Below are positions 40,701-54,242 of a DNA stretch of 64,000 nucleotides, piece after piece. A program made the translations under genes and the position numbers. Source of the stretch: Luidia sarsii (taxonomy: Eukaryota > Echinodermata > Asteroidea > Paxillosida > Luidiidae); NCBI GenBank assembly GCA_949987565.1, contig OX465104.1, positions 25,321,757 through 25,385,756 of the forward strand. Direction: 5' to 3'. Numbering within the stretch: the first letter of the stretch is position 1; each line of letters begins with the position of its first letter. The notes under the pieces were generated by a model, which saw nothing but the letters and a program-made list of their open reading frames with translations, ran no database searches and had not been told where the DNA came from.

Positions 40701-43700
40701 ACATGACATGGCAGGAGAGTGATATGTATCACAATCAGGCGCATGTCGGTATTGAAACAGCACATGACAGGAAAATGACGTGTATTACAGTCAGTTGCAT
40801 TGCGGTATTGAAACATGACATGGCAGGAGAGTGACGTGTATCAAAGTCAGGTGCATTGCGGTAAACATGACATGGCAGGAGAGAGACTTGTATCACTGTC
40901 AGGCGCATTGCAGTATTGAAACATGACATGGCAGGAGAGTGACATGTATCACAGTCGGCCACATAGCGGTATTGAAACATGATATGGCAGGAGAGAGACA
41001 TGTATCACAGTCAGGTGCATCGCGGTATTGAAACATGACATGGCAGGAGAGTGACATGTATCACAGTCAGTCGCATTGCTGAATTGAAACACGATATGCT
41101 GGGAGAGTGACGTGTATCACAGTCAGGCGCATTGCGGTATTGAAACATGACATGGGAGGAGAGTGACGTGTATCATAGTCAGGCGCATTGCGGTATTGAA
41201 ACATGACATGGCAGGAGAGTGATGTGTATCACAATCAGGCGCATGTCGGTATTGAAACAGCACATGACAGGAGAATGACGTGTATTACAGTCAGTTGCAT
41301 TGCGGTATTGAAACATGACATGGCAGGAGAGTGACGTGTATCACAGTCAGGTGCATTGCGGTAAACTTGACATGGCAGGAGAGAGACTTGTATCACAGTC
41401 AGGCGCATTGCGGTATTGAAGCATGACATGGCAGGAGAGTGACATGTATCACAGTCGGCCACATAGCGGTATTGAAACATGATATGGCAGGAGAGAGACA
41501 TGTATCACAGTCAGGAGCATTGCTGTATTGAAACATGACATGGCAGGAGAGTGACGTGTATCACGGTCAGGCGCATTGCGGTATTGAAACACAATATGGT
41601 AGGAGAGTGACGTGTATCACAGTCTGGCGCATTGCGGTAATGAAACATGACATGGCAGGAGAGTGACATGTATCACAGTCAGTCGCATTGCTGAATTGAA
41701 ACATGATATGGTAGGAGAGTGACGTGTATTACAGTCAGGCGCATTGCGGTATTGAAACATGACATGGCAGGAGAGTGACATGTATCACAGTCGGCCACAT
41801 AGCGGTATTGAAACATGATATGGCAGGAGAGAGACATGTATCACAGTCAGGAGCATTGCGGTATTGAAACATGACATGGCAGGAGAGTGACGTGTATCAC
41901 AGTCAGGTGCATTGCGGTAAACATGACATGGCAGGAGAGAGACTTGTATCACAGTCAGGCGCATCGCGGTATTGAAACATGACATGGCAGGAGAGTGACT
42001 TGTATCATAGTCAGGCGCATTGCGGTATTGAAACATGACATGGCAGGAGAGTGATGTGTATCACAATCAGGCGCATGTTGGTATTGAAACAGCACATGAC
42101 AGGAAAATGACGTGTATTACAGTCAGTTGCATTGCGGTATTGAAACATGACATGGCAGGAGAGTGACGTGTATTACAGTCAGGCGCATTGCGGTATTGAA
42201 ACATGACATGGCAGGAGAGAGACTTGTATCACAGTCAGGCGCATTGCGGTATTGAAACATGACATGGCAGGAGAGTGACATGTATCACAGTCGGCCACAT
42301 AGCGGTATTGAAACATGATATGGCAGGAGAGAGACATGTATCACAGTCAGGAGCATTGCGGTATTGAAACATGACATGGCAGGAGAGTGACGTGTATCAC
42401 AGTCATGCGCATTGCGGTAAACATGACATGGCAGGAGAGAGACTTGTATCACAGTCAGGCGCATTGCGGTATTGAAACATGACATGGCAGGAGAGTGACA
42501 TGTATCACAGTCAGTCGCATTGCTGAATTAGAACATGATATGGTAGGAGAGTGACATGTATCACAGTCAGGCGCATTGCGGTATTGAAACATGACATGGC
42601 AGGAGAGTGACGTGTATCACAGTCAGGCGCATTGCGGTATTGAAACATGACATGGCAGGAGAGTGACGTGTATCACAGTCAGTTGCATTGCGTTATTGAA
42701 ACATGACACTCAGGAGAGTGACGTGTATCACAGTCAGGTGCATCGCGGTATTGAAACATGACATGGCAGGAGAGTGACTTGTATCATAGTCAGGCGCATT
42801 TTGGTATTGAAACATTACATGGCAGGAGATTGACGTGAATCACAATCAGGTGTATTGCGGTATTGAAACATGACATGGCAGGAGAGTGACGTGTATCACA
42901 CTCAGGCACATTGCAGTATTGAAACACGACATTGCAGGAGAGTGGCATGTATCACAGTCAGTCGCATTGCTGAATTGGAACATGATATGGCAGGAGAGTG
43001 ACGTGTATCACAGTCAGGTGCATCGCGGTATTGAAACATGACATGGCAGGAGAGTGACTTGTATCATAGTCAGGCGCATTGCGGTATTGAAACATGACAT
43101 GGCAGGAGAGTGATGTGTATCACAATCAGGCGCATGTCGGTATTGAAACAGCACATGACAGGAAAATGACGTGTATTACAGTCAGTTGCATTGCGGTATT
43201 GAAACATGACATGGCAGGAGAGTGACGTGTATTACAGTCAGGCGCATTGCGGTATTGAAACATGACATGGCAGGAGAGAGACTTGTATCACAGTCAGGTG
43301 CATTGCGGTATTGAAACATGACATGGCAGGAGAGTGACATGTATCACAGTCGGCCACATAGCGGTATTGAAACATGATATGGCAGGAGAGAGACATGTAT
43401 CACAGTCAGGAGCATTGCGGTATTGAAACATGACATGGCAGGAGTGTGACGTGTATCACAGTCATGTGCATTGCGGTAAACATGACATGGCAGGAGAGAG
43501 ACTTGTATCACAGTCAGGCGCATTGAGGTATTGAAACATGACATGGCAGGAGAGTGACGTGTATCACAGTCAGGTGCATCGCGGTATTGAAACATGACAT
43601 GGCAGGAGAGTGACTTGTATCATAGTCAGGCGCATTGCGGTATTGAAACATGACATGGCAGGAGAGTGATGTGTATCACAATCAGGCGCATGTCGGTATT

Positions 43701-44394
43701 GAAACAGCACATGACAGGAAAATGACGTGTATTACAGTCAGTTGCATTGCGGTATTGAAACATGACATGGCAGGAGAGTGACGTGTATCAAAGTCAGGTG
43801 CATTGCGGTAAACATGACATGGCAGGAGAGAGACTTGTATCACAGTCAGGCGCATTGCGGTATTGAAACATGACATGGCAGGAGAGTGACATGTATCACA
43901 GTCGGCCACATAGCGGTATTGAAACATGATATGGCAGGAGAGAGACATGTATCACAGTCAGGAGCATTGCGGTATTGAAACATGACATGGCAGGAGAGTG
44001 ACATGTATCACAGTCGGCCACATAGCGGTATTGAAACATGATATGGCAGGAGAGAGTTATGTATCACAGTCAGGCGCATTGCAGTATTGAAACACGACAT
44101 TGCAGGAGAGTGGCATGTATCACAGTCAGTCGCATTGCTGAATTGAAACATGATATGGCCGGAGAGTGACGTTTATCATTGTCATGCATATAGCGGTATT
44201 GGAACATGATATGGCAGGAGAGAGACGTGTATCACAGTCAGGTGCATTGCAGTATTGAAACCTGACATGGCAGGAGAGTGACATGTATCACGGTCAGGCA
44301 CATTGCGGTATTGAAATATGATATGGCAGGAGAGAGACATGTATCACAGTCAGGAGCATTGCGGTATTGAAACATGACATGGCAAAGGAGTGAC
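35563..44394. repeat. large higher-order block, copy 2 (8.8 kb)
   Basis: Second copy of 24028-32411. Within it, 39903-42485 matches 20802-23384 at a constant offset of 19101 bp, so this copy keeps the fuller version of a segment from which 500 bp are missing at about 30300. The match to copy 1 ends near 44394, where CAGGCTC in copy 1 corresponds to CAGGCGC here. Confidence 0.88.
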
Positions 44395-47279
44395 ATGTAT
44401 CACAGTCAGGCGCATTGCGGTATTGAAAGATGACATGGCAGGAGATTGACGTGTATCACAGTCAGGTGTATTGCGGTATTGAAACATGACATGGCAGGAG
44501 AGTGACGTGTATCACAGTCATGTGCATTGCGGTAAACATGACATGGCAGGAGAGAGACTTGTATCACAGTCAGGCGCATTGCGGTATTGAAATATGACAT
44601 GGCAGGAGAGTGACAGGTATCACAGTCAGGTGCATCGCGGTATTGAAACATGACATGGCAGGAGAGTGACATGTATCACAGTCAGTCGCCTTGCTGAATT
44701 GAAACACGATATGGTAGGAGAGTGTCGTGTATCACAGTCAGGCGCATTGCGGTATTGAAACATGACATGGCAGGAGAGTGACATGTATCACAGTCAGTCG
44801 CATTGCTGATTTGAAACATGATATGGTAGGAGAGTGACGTGTATTACAGTCAGGCGCATTGCGGTAATAAAACATGACATGGCAGGAGATTGACGTGTAT
44901 CACAGTCAGGTGTATTGCGGTATTGAAACATGACGTGGCAGGAGAGTAACTTGTATCATAGTCAGGCGCATTTTGGTATTGAAACATTACATGGCAGGAG
45001 ATTGACGTGAATCACAATCAGGTGTATTGCGGTATTGAAACATGACATGGCAAGAGAGTGACGTGTATCACACTCAGGCACATTGCAGTATTGAAACAGA
45101 ACATGGCAGGAGAGTGACGTGTATCACAATCAGGCACATTGCAGTATTGAAACACGACATTGCAGGGGAGTGACATGTATCACAGTCAGTCGCATTGCTG
45201 AATTGAAACATGACATGGCAGGAGAGTGACGTGTATCACAATCAGGCACATTGCAGTATTGAAACAGGACATGGCAGGAGAGTGACGTGTATCAAAATCA
45301 GGCACATTGCAGTATTGAAACACGACATTGCAGGAGAGTGGCATGTATCACAGTCAGTCGCATTGCTGAATTGAAACACGATATGGTAGGAGAGTGACGT
45401 GTATCAAAGTCAGGCGCATTGCGGTATTGAAACATGACATGGCAGGAGAGAGACTTGTATCACAGTCAGGCGCATTGCGGTATTGAAACATGACATGGCA
45501 GGAGAGTGACATGTATCACAGTCAGGTGCATCGCGGTATTGAAACATGACATGGCAGGAGAGTGACGTGTATCATAAACAGGCGCATTGCGGTATTGAAA
45601 CATGACATGGCAGGAGAGTGATGTGTATCACAATCAGGCGCATGTCGGTATTGAAACAGCACATGACAGGAGAATGACGTGTATTACAGTCAGTTGCATT
45701 GCGGTATTGAAACATGACATGGCAGGAGAGTGACGTGTATCACAGTCAGGTGCATTGCGGTAAACTTGACATGGCAGGAGAAAGACTTGTATCACAGTCA
45801 GGCGCATTGCGGTATTGAAGCATGACATGGCAGGAGAGTGACATGTTTCACAGTCGGCCACATAGCGGTATTGAAACATGATATGGCAAGAGAGAGACAT
45901 GTATCACAGTCAGGAGCATTGCGGTATTGAAACATGACATGGCAGGAGAGCGACGTGTATCACAGTCAGGTGCATTGCGGTATTGAAACATGACATGGCA
46001 GGAGAGTGACTTGTATCATAGTCAGGCGCATCGCGGTATTGAAACATGACATGGCAGGAGAGAGACTTGTATCACACTCAGGCGCATTGCGGTATTGAAA
46101 CATGACATGGCAGGAAAGTGACGTGTATCATAGCCAGGCGCATTGCGGTATTGAAACATGACATGGCAGGAGAGTGACGTGTATCACGGTCAGGCACATT
46201 GCGGTATTGAAACATGACATGGCAGGAGAGTGACGTGTATCACAGTCAGGTGTATTGCGGTATTGAAACATGACGTGGCAGGAGAGTAACTTGTATCATA
46301 GTCAGGCGCATTTTGGTATTGAAACATTACATGGCAGGAGATTGACGTGAATCACAATCAGGTGTATTGCGGTATTGAAACATGACATGGCAGGAGAGTG
46401 ACGTGTATCACACTCAGGCACATTGCAGTATTGAAACAGAACATGGCAGGAGAGTGACGTGTATCACAATCAGGCACATTGCAGTATTGAAACACGACAT
46501 TGCAGGAGAGTTGCATGTATCACAGTCAGCCGCATTGCTGAATTGAAACATGATATGGCAGGAGAGTGACGTGTATCATGGTCATGCACATTGTGGTATT
46601 GAAATATGATATGGCAGGAGAGAGACATGTATCACAGTCAGGAGCATTGCGGTATTGAAACATGACATGGCAAGAGAGTGACATGTGTCACAGTCAGGCG
46701 CATTGCGCTATTAAAACATGACATGGCAGGAGATTGACGTGTATCACAGTCAGTTGTATTGCGGTATTGAAACATGACGTGGCAGGAGAGTAACGTGTAT
46801 CACAGTCAGGCGCATTGCGGTATTGAAACATGACATGGCAGGAGAGTGACATGTATTACGGTCAGGCACATTGCGGTATTGAAACATGACATGGCAGGAG
46901 AGTGACGTGTATCACGGTCAGGCACATTGCGGTATTGAAACATGACATGGCAGGAGAGTGACGTGTATCACAGTCAGTCGCATTGCGGTATTGAAACATG
47001 ACATGGCAGGAGAGTGACGTGTATTACGGTCAGGCACATTGCGGTATTGACACATGACATGGCAGGAGAGTGACGTGTATCACGGTCAGGCACATTGCGG
47101 TATTGAAACATGACATGGCAGGAGAGTGACGTGTATCACAGTCGGGTGTTTTGCGGTATTGAAACATGACATGACAAGAGAGTGACGTGTATCACAGTCA
47201 GGCGCATTGCGGTATTGAAACATGACATGGCAGGAGAGTGACGTGTATCACAATCAGGCACATTGCGGTATTGAAACAC

Positions 47280-47311
47280 GACATGTCAGGTGTATTGCGG
47301 TATTGAAACAT
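47280..47311. repeat. truncated 32-bp monomer
   Basis: This monomer reads GACATG joined directly to TCAGGTGTATTGCGG, so 24 bases of the usual 56 are missing. The same truncated monomer lies at 52231-52262, exactly 4951 bp away, which dates the deletion before the block duplication. Confidence 0.9.
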
Positions 47312-48704
47312 GACGTGGCAGGAGAGTGACGTGTATCACAGTCAGGCGCATTTTGGTATTGAAACATTACATGGCAGGAGATTGACGTGAATCACAATCA
47401 GGTGTATTGTGATATTGAAACATGACATGGCAGGGAAGTGACGTGTATCACAGTCAGGAGCATTGCGGTAAACATGACATGGCAAGAGAGTGACGTGTAT
47501 CACAGTCATGCACATAGCGGTATTGAAACATGACATGGCAGGAGAGTGACGTGTATCACAGTCAGGAGCATTGCGGTATTGAAACATGACATGGCAGGAG
47601 ATCGGCGTATATCATAGTCAGGCGCATTGCGGTATTGAAACATGACATGGAAGGAGAGTGACGTGTATCACGGTCAGGCACATTGCGGTATTGAAACATG
47701 ACATGGCAGGAGAGTGATGTGTATCACAATCAGGCGCATGTCGGTATTGAAACAGCACATGACAGGAGAATGACGTGTATTACAGTCAGTTGCATTGCGG
47801 TATTGAAACATGACATGGCAGGAGAGTGACGTGTATCACAGTCAGGTGCATTGCGGTAAACATGACATGGCAGGAGAGAGACTTGTATCACACTCAGGCG
47901 CATTGCGGTATTGAAACATGACATGGCAGGAAAGTGACGTGTATCATAGCCAGGCGCATTGCGGTATTGAAACATGACATGGCAGGAGAGTGACGTGTAT
48001 CACGGTCAGGCACATTGCGGTATTGAAACATGACATGGCAGGAGAGTGACGTGTATCACGGTCAGGCACATTAAGGTATTGAAACATGACATGGCAGGAG
48101 AGTGACATGTATCACAGTTAGTCGCATTGCTGAATTGAAACATGATATGGTAGGAGAGTGACGTGTATCACAACCAGGCGCATTGCGGTATTGAAACATG
48201 ACATGGCAGGAGATTGACGTGTATCACAGTCGGCCACATAGCGGTATTGAAACCTGATATGGCGGGAGGGAGACATGTATCACAGTCAGGAGCATTGCGG
48301 TATTGAAACATGACATGGCAGGAGAATGAAATGTATCATAGTCAGGCTCATTGCGGTATTGAAACATGACATGGCAGGAGAGTGACATGTATCACAGTCA
48401 GGTGCATTGCGGTAAACATGACATGGCAGGAGAGAGACTTGTATCACAGTCAGTTGCATTGCGGTATTAAAACATGGCATGGCAGGAGAGTGACATGTAT
48501 CACAGTCAGACACATTGCGGCATTGAAACATGACATGGCAGGAGAGAGATTTGTATCACAGTCACGCGCATTGGGGTATTAAAACATGACATGGCAGGAG
48601 AGTGACATGTATCACAGTCAGGTGCATCGCGGTATTGAAACACGACATAGCAGGAGAGTGACGTGTATCACAGTCAGGCGGATTGGGGTATTGAAACATG
48701 ACAT

Positions 48705-48984
48705 GGCAGGAGAGTGACATGTATCACAGTCAGGCGCATTGCGGTATTAAAACATGACATGGCAGGAGAGTGACATGTATCACAGTCAGGCGCATTGCGG
48801 TATTGAAACATGACATGGCAGGAGAGTGACATGTATCACAGTCAGGCGCATTGCGGTATTGAAACATGACATGGCAGGAGAGTGACATGTATCACAGTCA
48901 GGCGCATTGCGGTATTAAAACATGACATGGCAGGAGAGTGACATGTATTACAGTCAGGCGCATTGCGGTATTAAAACATGGCAT
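48705..48984. repeat. local run of five near-identical monomers
   Basis: Five consecutive monomers share GACATGTATCACAGTCAGGC and differ only at TTGAAAC/TTAAAAC and TCACAG/TTACAG. Neighbouring monomers elsewhere are usually different subtypes, so this looks like a recent local expansion. The run is repeated near 53933-54212. Confidence 0.75.
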
Positions 48985-50661
48985 GGCAGGGGAGTGACAT
49001 GTATCACAGTCAGGAGCATTGCTGAATTGAAACATGACATGGCAGGAGAGTGACGTGTATCACGGTCAGGCGCATTGCGGTATTGAAACACAATATGGTA
49101 GGAGAGTGACGTGTATCACAGTCTGGCGCATTGCGGTATTGAAACATGACATGGCAGGAGAGTGACATGTATCACAGTCAGTCGCATTGCTGAATTGAAA
49201 CATGATATGGTAGGAGAGTGACGTGTATTACAGTCAGGCGCATTGCGTTATTGAAACATGACATGGCAGGAGAGTGACATGTATCACAGTCGGCCACATA
49301 GCGGTATTGAAACATGATATGGCAAGAGAGAGACATGTATCACAGTCAGGAGCATTGCGGTATTGAAACATGACATGGCAGGAGAGTGACGTGTATCACA
49401 GTCAGGTGCATTGCGGTATTGAAACATGACATGGCAGGAGAGTGACTTGTATCATAGTCAGGCGCATCGCGGTATTGAAACATGACATGGCAGGAGAGAG
49501 ACTTGTATCACACTCAGGCGCATTGCGGTATTTGAAACATGACATGGCAGGAAAGTGACGTGTATCATAGCCAGGCGCATTGCGGTATTGAAACATGACA
49601 TGGCAGGAGAGTGACGTGTATCACGGTCAGGCACATTGCGGTATTGAAACATGACATGGCAGGAGAGTGACGTGTATCACAGTCAGGTGTATTGCGGTAT
49701 TGAAACATGACGTGGCAGGAGAGTTACATGTATGACAGTCGGCCACATAGCGGTATTGAAACATGATATGGCAGGAGAGAGTTATGTATCACAGTCAGGC
49801 GCATTGCGGTATTGAAACATGACATGGCAGGAGAGTGACGTGTATCACGGTCAGGCACATTGCGGTATTGAAACATGACATGGCAGGAGAGTAACGTGTA
49901 TCACAGTCAGGCTCATTGCAGTATTGAAACACGACATTGCAGGAGCGTGGCATGTATCACAGTCAGTCGCATTGCGGTATTGAAACATGACATGGAAGGA
50001 GAGTGACGTGTATCACGGTCAGACACATTGCGGTATTGAAATATGATATGGCAGGAGAGAGACTTGTATCACAGTCAGGCGCATTGCGGTATTCAAACAT
50101 GACATGGCAGGAAAGTGACGTGTATCATAGTCAGGCGCATTGCGGTATTGAAACATGACATGGCAGGAGAGTGACGTGTATCACGGTCAGGAGCATTGCG
50201 GTATTGAAACATGACATGGCAGGAGAGTGACATGTATCACAGTCAGGCGCATTGCGGTATTAAAACATGACATGGCAGGAGAGTGACATGTATTACAGTC
50301 AGGCGCATTGCGGTATTAAAACATGGCATGGCAGGGGAGTGACATGTATCACAGTCAGGAGCATTGCTGTATTGAAACATGACATGGCAGGAGAGTGACG
50401 TGTATCACGGTCAGGCGCATTGCGGTATTGAAACACAATATGGTAGGAGAGTGACGTGTATCACAGTCTGGCGCATTGCGGTATTGAAACATGACATGGC
50501 AGGAGAGTGACATGTATCACAGTCAGTCGCATTGCTGAATTGAAACATGATATGGTAGGAGAGTGACGTGTATTACAGTCAGGCGCATTGCGTTATTGAA
50601 ACATGACATGGCAGGAGAGTGACATGTATCACAGTCGGCCACATAGCGGTATTGAAACATG

Positions 50662-53600
50662 ATATGGCAAGAGAGAGACATGTATCACAGTCAGGAGCAT
50701 TGCGGTATTGAAACATGACATGGCAGGAGAGTGACGTGTATCACAGTCAGGTGCATTGCGGTATTGAAACATGACATGGCAGGAGAGTGACTTGTATCAT
50801 AGTCAGGCGCATCGCGGTATTGAAACATGACATGGCAGGAGAGAGACTTGTATCACACTCAGGCGCATTGCGGTATTGAAACATGACATGGCAGGAAAGT
50901 GACGTGTATCATAGCCAGGCGCATTGCGGTATTGAAACATGACATGGCAGGAGAGTGACGTGTATCACGGTCAGGCACATTGCGGTATTGAAACATGACA
51001 TGGCAGGAGAGTGACGTGTATCACAGTCAGGTGTATTGCGGTATTGAAACATGACGTGGCAGGAGAGTAACTTGTATCATAGTCAGGCGCATTTTGGTAT
51101 TGAAACATTACATGGCAGGAGATTGACGTGAATCACAATCAGGTGTATTGCGGTATTGAAACATGACATGGCAGGAGAGTGACGTGTAACACACTCAGGC
51201 ACATTGCAGTATTGAAACAGAACATGGCAGGAGAGTGACGTGTATCACAATCAGGCACATTGCAGTATATTGAAACACGACATTGCAGGAGAGTTGCATG
51301 TATCACAGTCAGCCGCATTGCTGAATTGAAACATGATATGGCAGGAGAGTGACGTGTATCATGGTCATGCATATAGCAGTATTGAAACAGGACATGGCAG
51401 GAGAGCGAAGTGTATCATAGTCAGGCGCATTGCAGTATTGAAACAGGACATGGCAGGAGAGTGACGTGTATCATAGTCAGGTGTATTGCAGTATTGAAAC
51501 AGGACATGGCAGGAGAGTGACGTGTATCACGGTCAGGCACATTGTGGTATTGAAATATGATATGGCAGGAGAGAGACATGTATCACAGTCAGGAGCATTG
51601 CGGTATTGAAACATGACATGGCAAGAGAGTGACATGTGTCACAGTCAGGCGCATTGCGCTATTAAAACATGACATGGCAGGAGATTGACGTGTATCACAG
51701 TCAGTTGTATTGCGGTATTGAAACATGACGTGGCAGGAGAGTAACGTGTATCACAGTCAGGCGCATTGCGGTATTGAAACATGACATGGCAGGAGAGTGA
51801 CATGTATTACGGTCAGGCACATTGCGGTATTGAAACATGACATGGCAGGAGAGTGACGTGTATCACGGTCAGGCACATTGCGGTATTGAAACATGACATG
51901 GCAGGAGAGTGACGTGTATCACAGTCAGTCGCATTGCGGTATTGAAACATGACATGGCAGGAGAGTGACGTGTATTACGGTCAGGCACATTGCGGTATTG
52001 ACACATGACATGGCAGGAGAGTGACGTGTATCACGGTCAGGCACATTGCGGTATTGAAACATGACATGGCAGGAGAGTGACGTGTATCACAGTCGGGTGT
52101 TTTGCGGTATTGAAACATGACATGACAAGAGAGTGACGTGTATCACAGTCAGGCGCATTGCGGTATTGAAACATGACATGGCAGGAGAGTGACGTGTATC
52201 ACAATCAGGCACATTGCGGTATTGAAACACGACATGTCAGGTGTATTGCGGTATTGAAACATGACGTGGCAGGAGAGTGACGTGTATCACAGTCAGGCGC
52301 ATTTTGGTATTGAAACATTACATGGCAGGAGATTGACGTGAATCACAATCAGGTGTATTGTGATATTGAAACATGACATGGCAGGGAAGTGACGTGTATC
52401 ACAGTCAGGAGCATTGCGGTAAACATGACATGGCAAGAGAGTGACGTGTATCACAGTCATGCACATAGCGGTATTGAAACATGACATGGCAGGAGAGTGA
52501 CGTGTATCACAGTCAGGAGCATTGCGGTATTGAAACATGACATGGCAGGAGATCGGCGTATATCATAGTCAGGCGCATTGCGGTATTGAAACATGACATG
52601 GAAGGAGAGTGACGTGTATCACGGTCAGGCACATTGCGGTATTGAAACATGACATGGCAGGAGAGTGATGTGTATCACAATCAGGCGCATGTTGGTATTG
52701 AAACAGCACATGACAGGAGAATGACGTGTATTACAGTCAGTTGCATTGCGGTATTGAAACATGACATGGCAGGAGAGTGACGTGTATCACAGTCAGGTGC
52801 ATTGCGGTAAACATGACATGGCAGGAGAGAGACTTGTATCACACTCAGGCGCATTGCGGTATTGAAACATGACATGGCAGGAAAGTGACGTGTATCATAG
52901 CCAGGCGCATTGCGGTATTGAAACATGACATGGCAGGAGAGTGACGTGTATCACGGTCAGGCACATTGCGGTATTGAAACATGACATGGCAGGAGAGTGA
53001 CGTGTATCACGGTCAGGCACATTAAGGTATTGAAACATGACATGGCAGGAGAGTGACATGTATCACAGTTAGTCGCATTGCTGAATTGAAACATGATATG
53101 GTAGGAGAGTGACGTGTATCACAACCAGGCGCATTGCGGTATTGAAACATGACATGGCAGGAGAGTGACGTGTATCACAGTCATGTGCATTGCGGTAAAC
53201 ATGACATGGCAGGAGAGAGACTTGTATCACAGTCAGGCGCATTACGGTAGTTAAACATGACATGGCAGGAGAGTGACATGTATCACAGTCAGGTGAATCG
53301 CGGTATTGAAACATGACATTGCAGGAGAGTGGCATGTATCACAGTCAGTCACATTGCTGAATTGAAACTATGATATGGTAGGAGAGTGACGTGTATCACA
53401 GTCAGGCGCATTGCGGTATTGAAACATGACATGGCAGGAGATTGACGTGTATCACAGTCGGCCACATAGCGGTATTGAAACCTGATATGGCGGGAGGGAG
53501 ACATGTATCACAGTCAGGAGCATTGCGGTATTGAAACATGACATGGCAGGAGAATGAAATGTATCATAGTCAGGCTCATTGCGGTATTGAAACATGACAT

Positions 53601-54242
53601 GGCAGGAGAGTGACATGTATCACAGTCAGGTGCATTGCGGTAAACATGACATGGCAGGAGAGAGACTTGTATCACAGTCAGTTGCATTGCGGTATTAAAA
53701 CATGGCATGGCAGGAGAGTGACATGTATCACAGTCAGACACATTGCGGCATTGAAACATGACATGGCAGGAGAGAGATTTGTATCACAGTCACGCGCATT
53801 GGGGTATTAAAACATGACATGGCAGGAGAGTGACATGTATCACAGTCAGGTGCATCGCGGTATTGAAACACGACATGGCAGGAGAGTGACGTGTATCACA
53901 GTCAGGCGGATTGGGGTATTGAAACATGACATGGCAGGAGAGTGACATGTATCACAGTCAGGCGCATTGCGGTATTAAAACATGACATGGCAGGAGAGTG
54001 ACATGTATCACAGTCAGGCGCATTGCGGTATTGAAACATGACATGGCAGGAGAGTGACATGTATCACAGTCAGGCGCATTGCGGTATTGAAACATGACAT
54101 GGCAGGAGAGTGACATGTATCACAGTCAGGCGCATTGCGGTATTAAAACATGACATGGCAGGAGAGTGACATGTATTACAGTCAGGCGCATTGCGGTATT
54201 AAAACATGGCATGGCAGGGGAGTGACATGTATCACAGTCAGT
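50662..54242. repeat. right-hand higher-order block, copy 2 (3.6 kb)
   Basis: Second copy of 45881-49014 with two insertions: about three monomers near 51371-51530 and five near 53140-53430. It also has a two-base insertion (GCAGTATATTGAAAC near 51263) absent from copy 1. Between the blocks, 49050-49680 matches 50395-51030 at an offset of about 1345 bp. Confidence 0.85.
52231..52262. repeat. truncated 32-bp monomer, second copy
   Basis: Identical in form to the truncated monomer at 47280-47311: 24 bases are missing between GACATG and TCAGGTGTATTG. Its position fits inheritance through the 4951-bp-offset duplication. Confidence 0.9.

Larger units (their letters stand above)
45881..49014. repeat. 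right-hand higher-order block, copy 1 (3.1 kb)
   Basis: This recurs at 50662-54242. The offset is 4781 bp on the left, 4951 bp from about 46591, and 5228 bp from about 48206. The 4951-bp offset equals 89 monomers of 56 bp less one 32-bp and three 52-bp monomers, plus three extra bases. The 277-bp step equals five monomers (one of 52 bp, one with an extra base) added in the right copy near 53140-53430. Confidence 0.86.
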
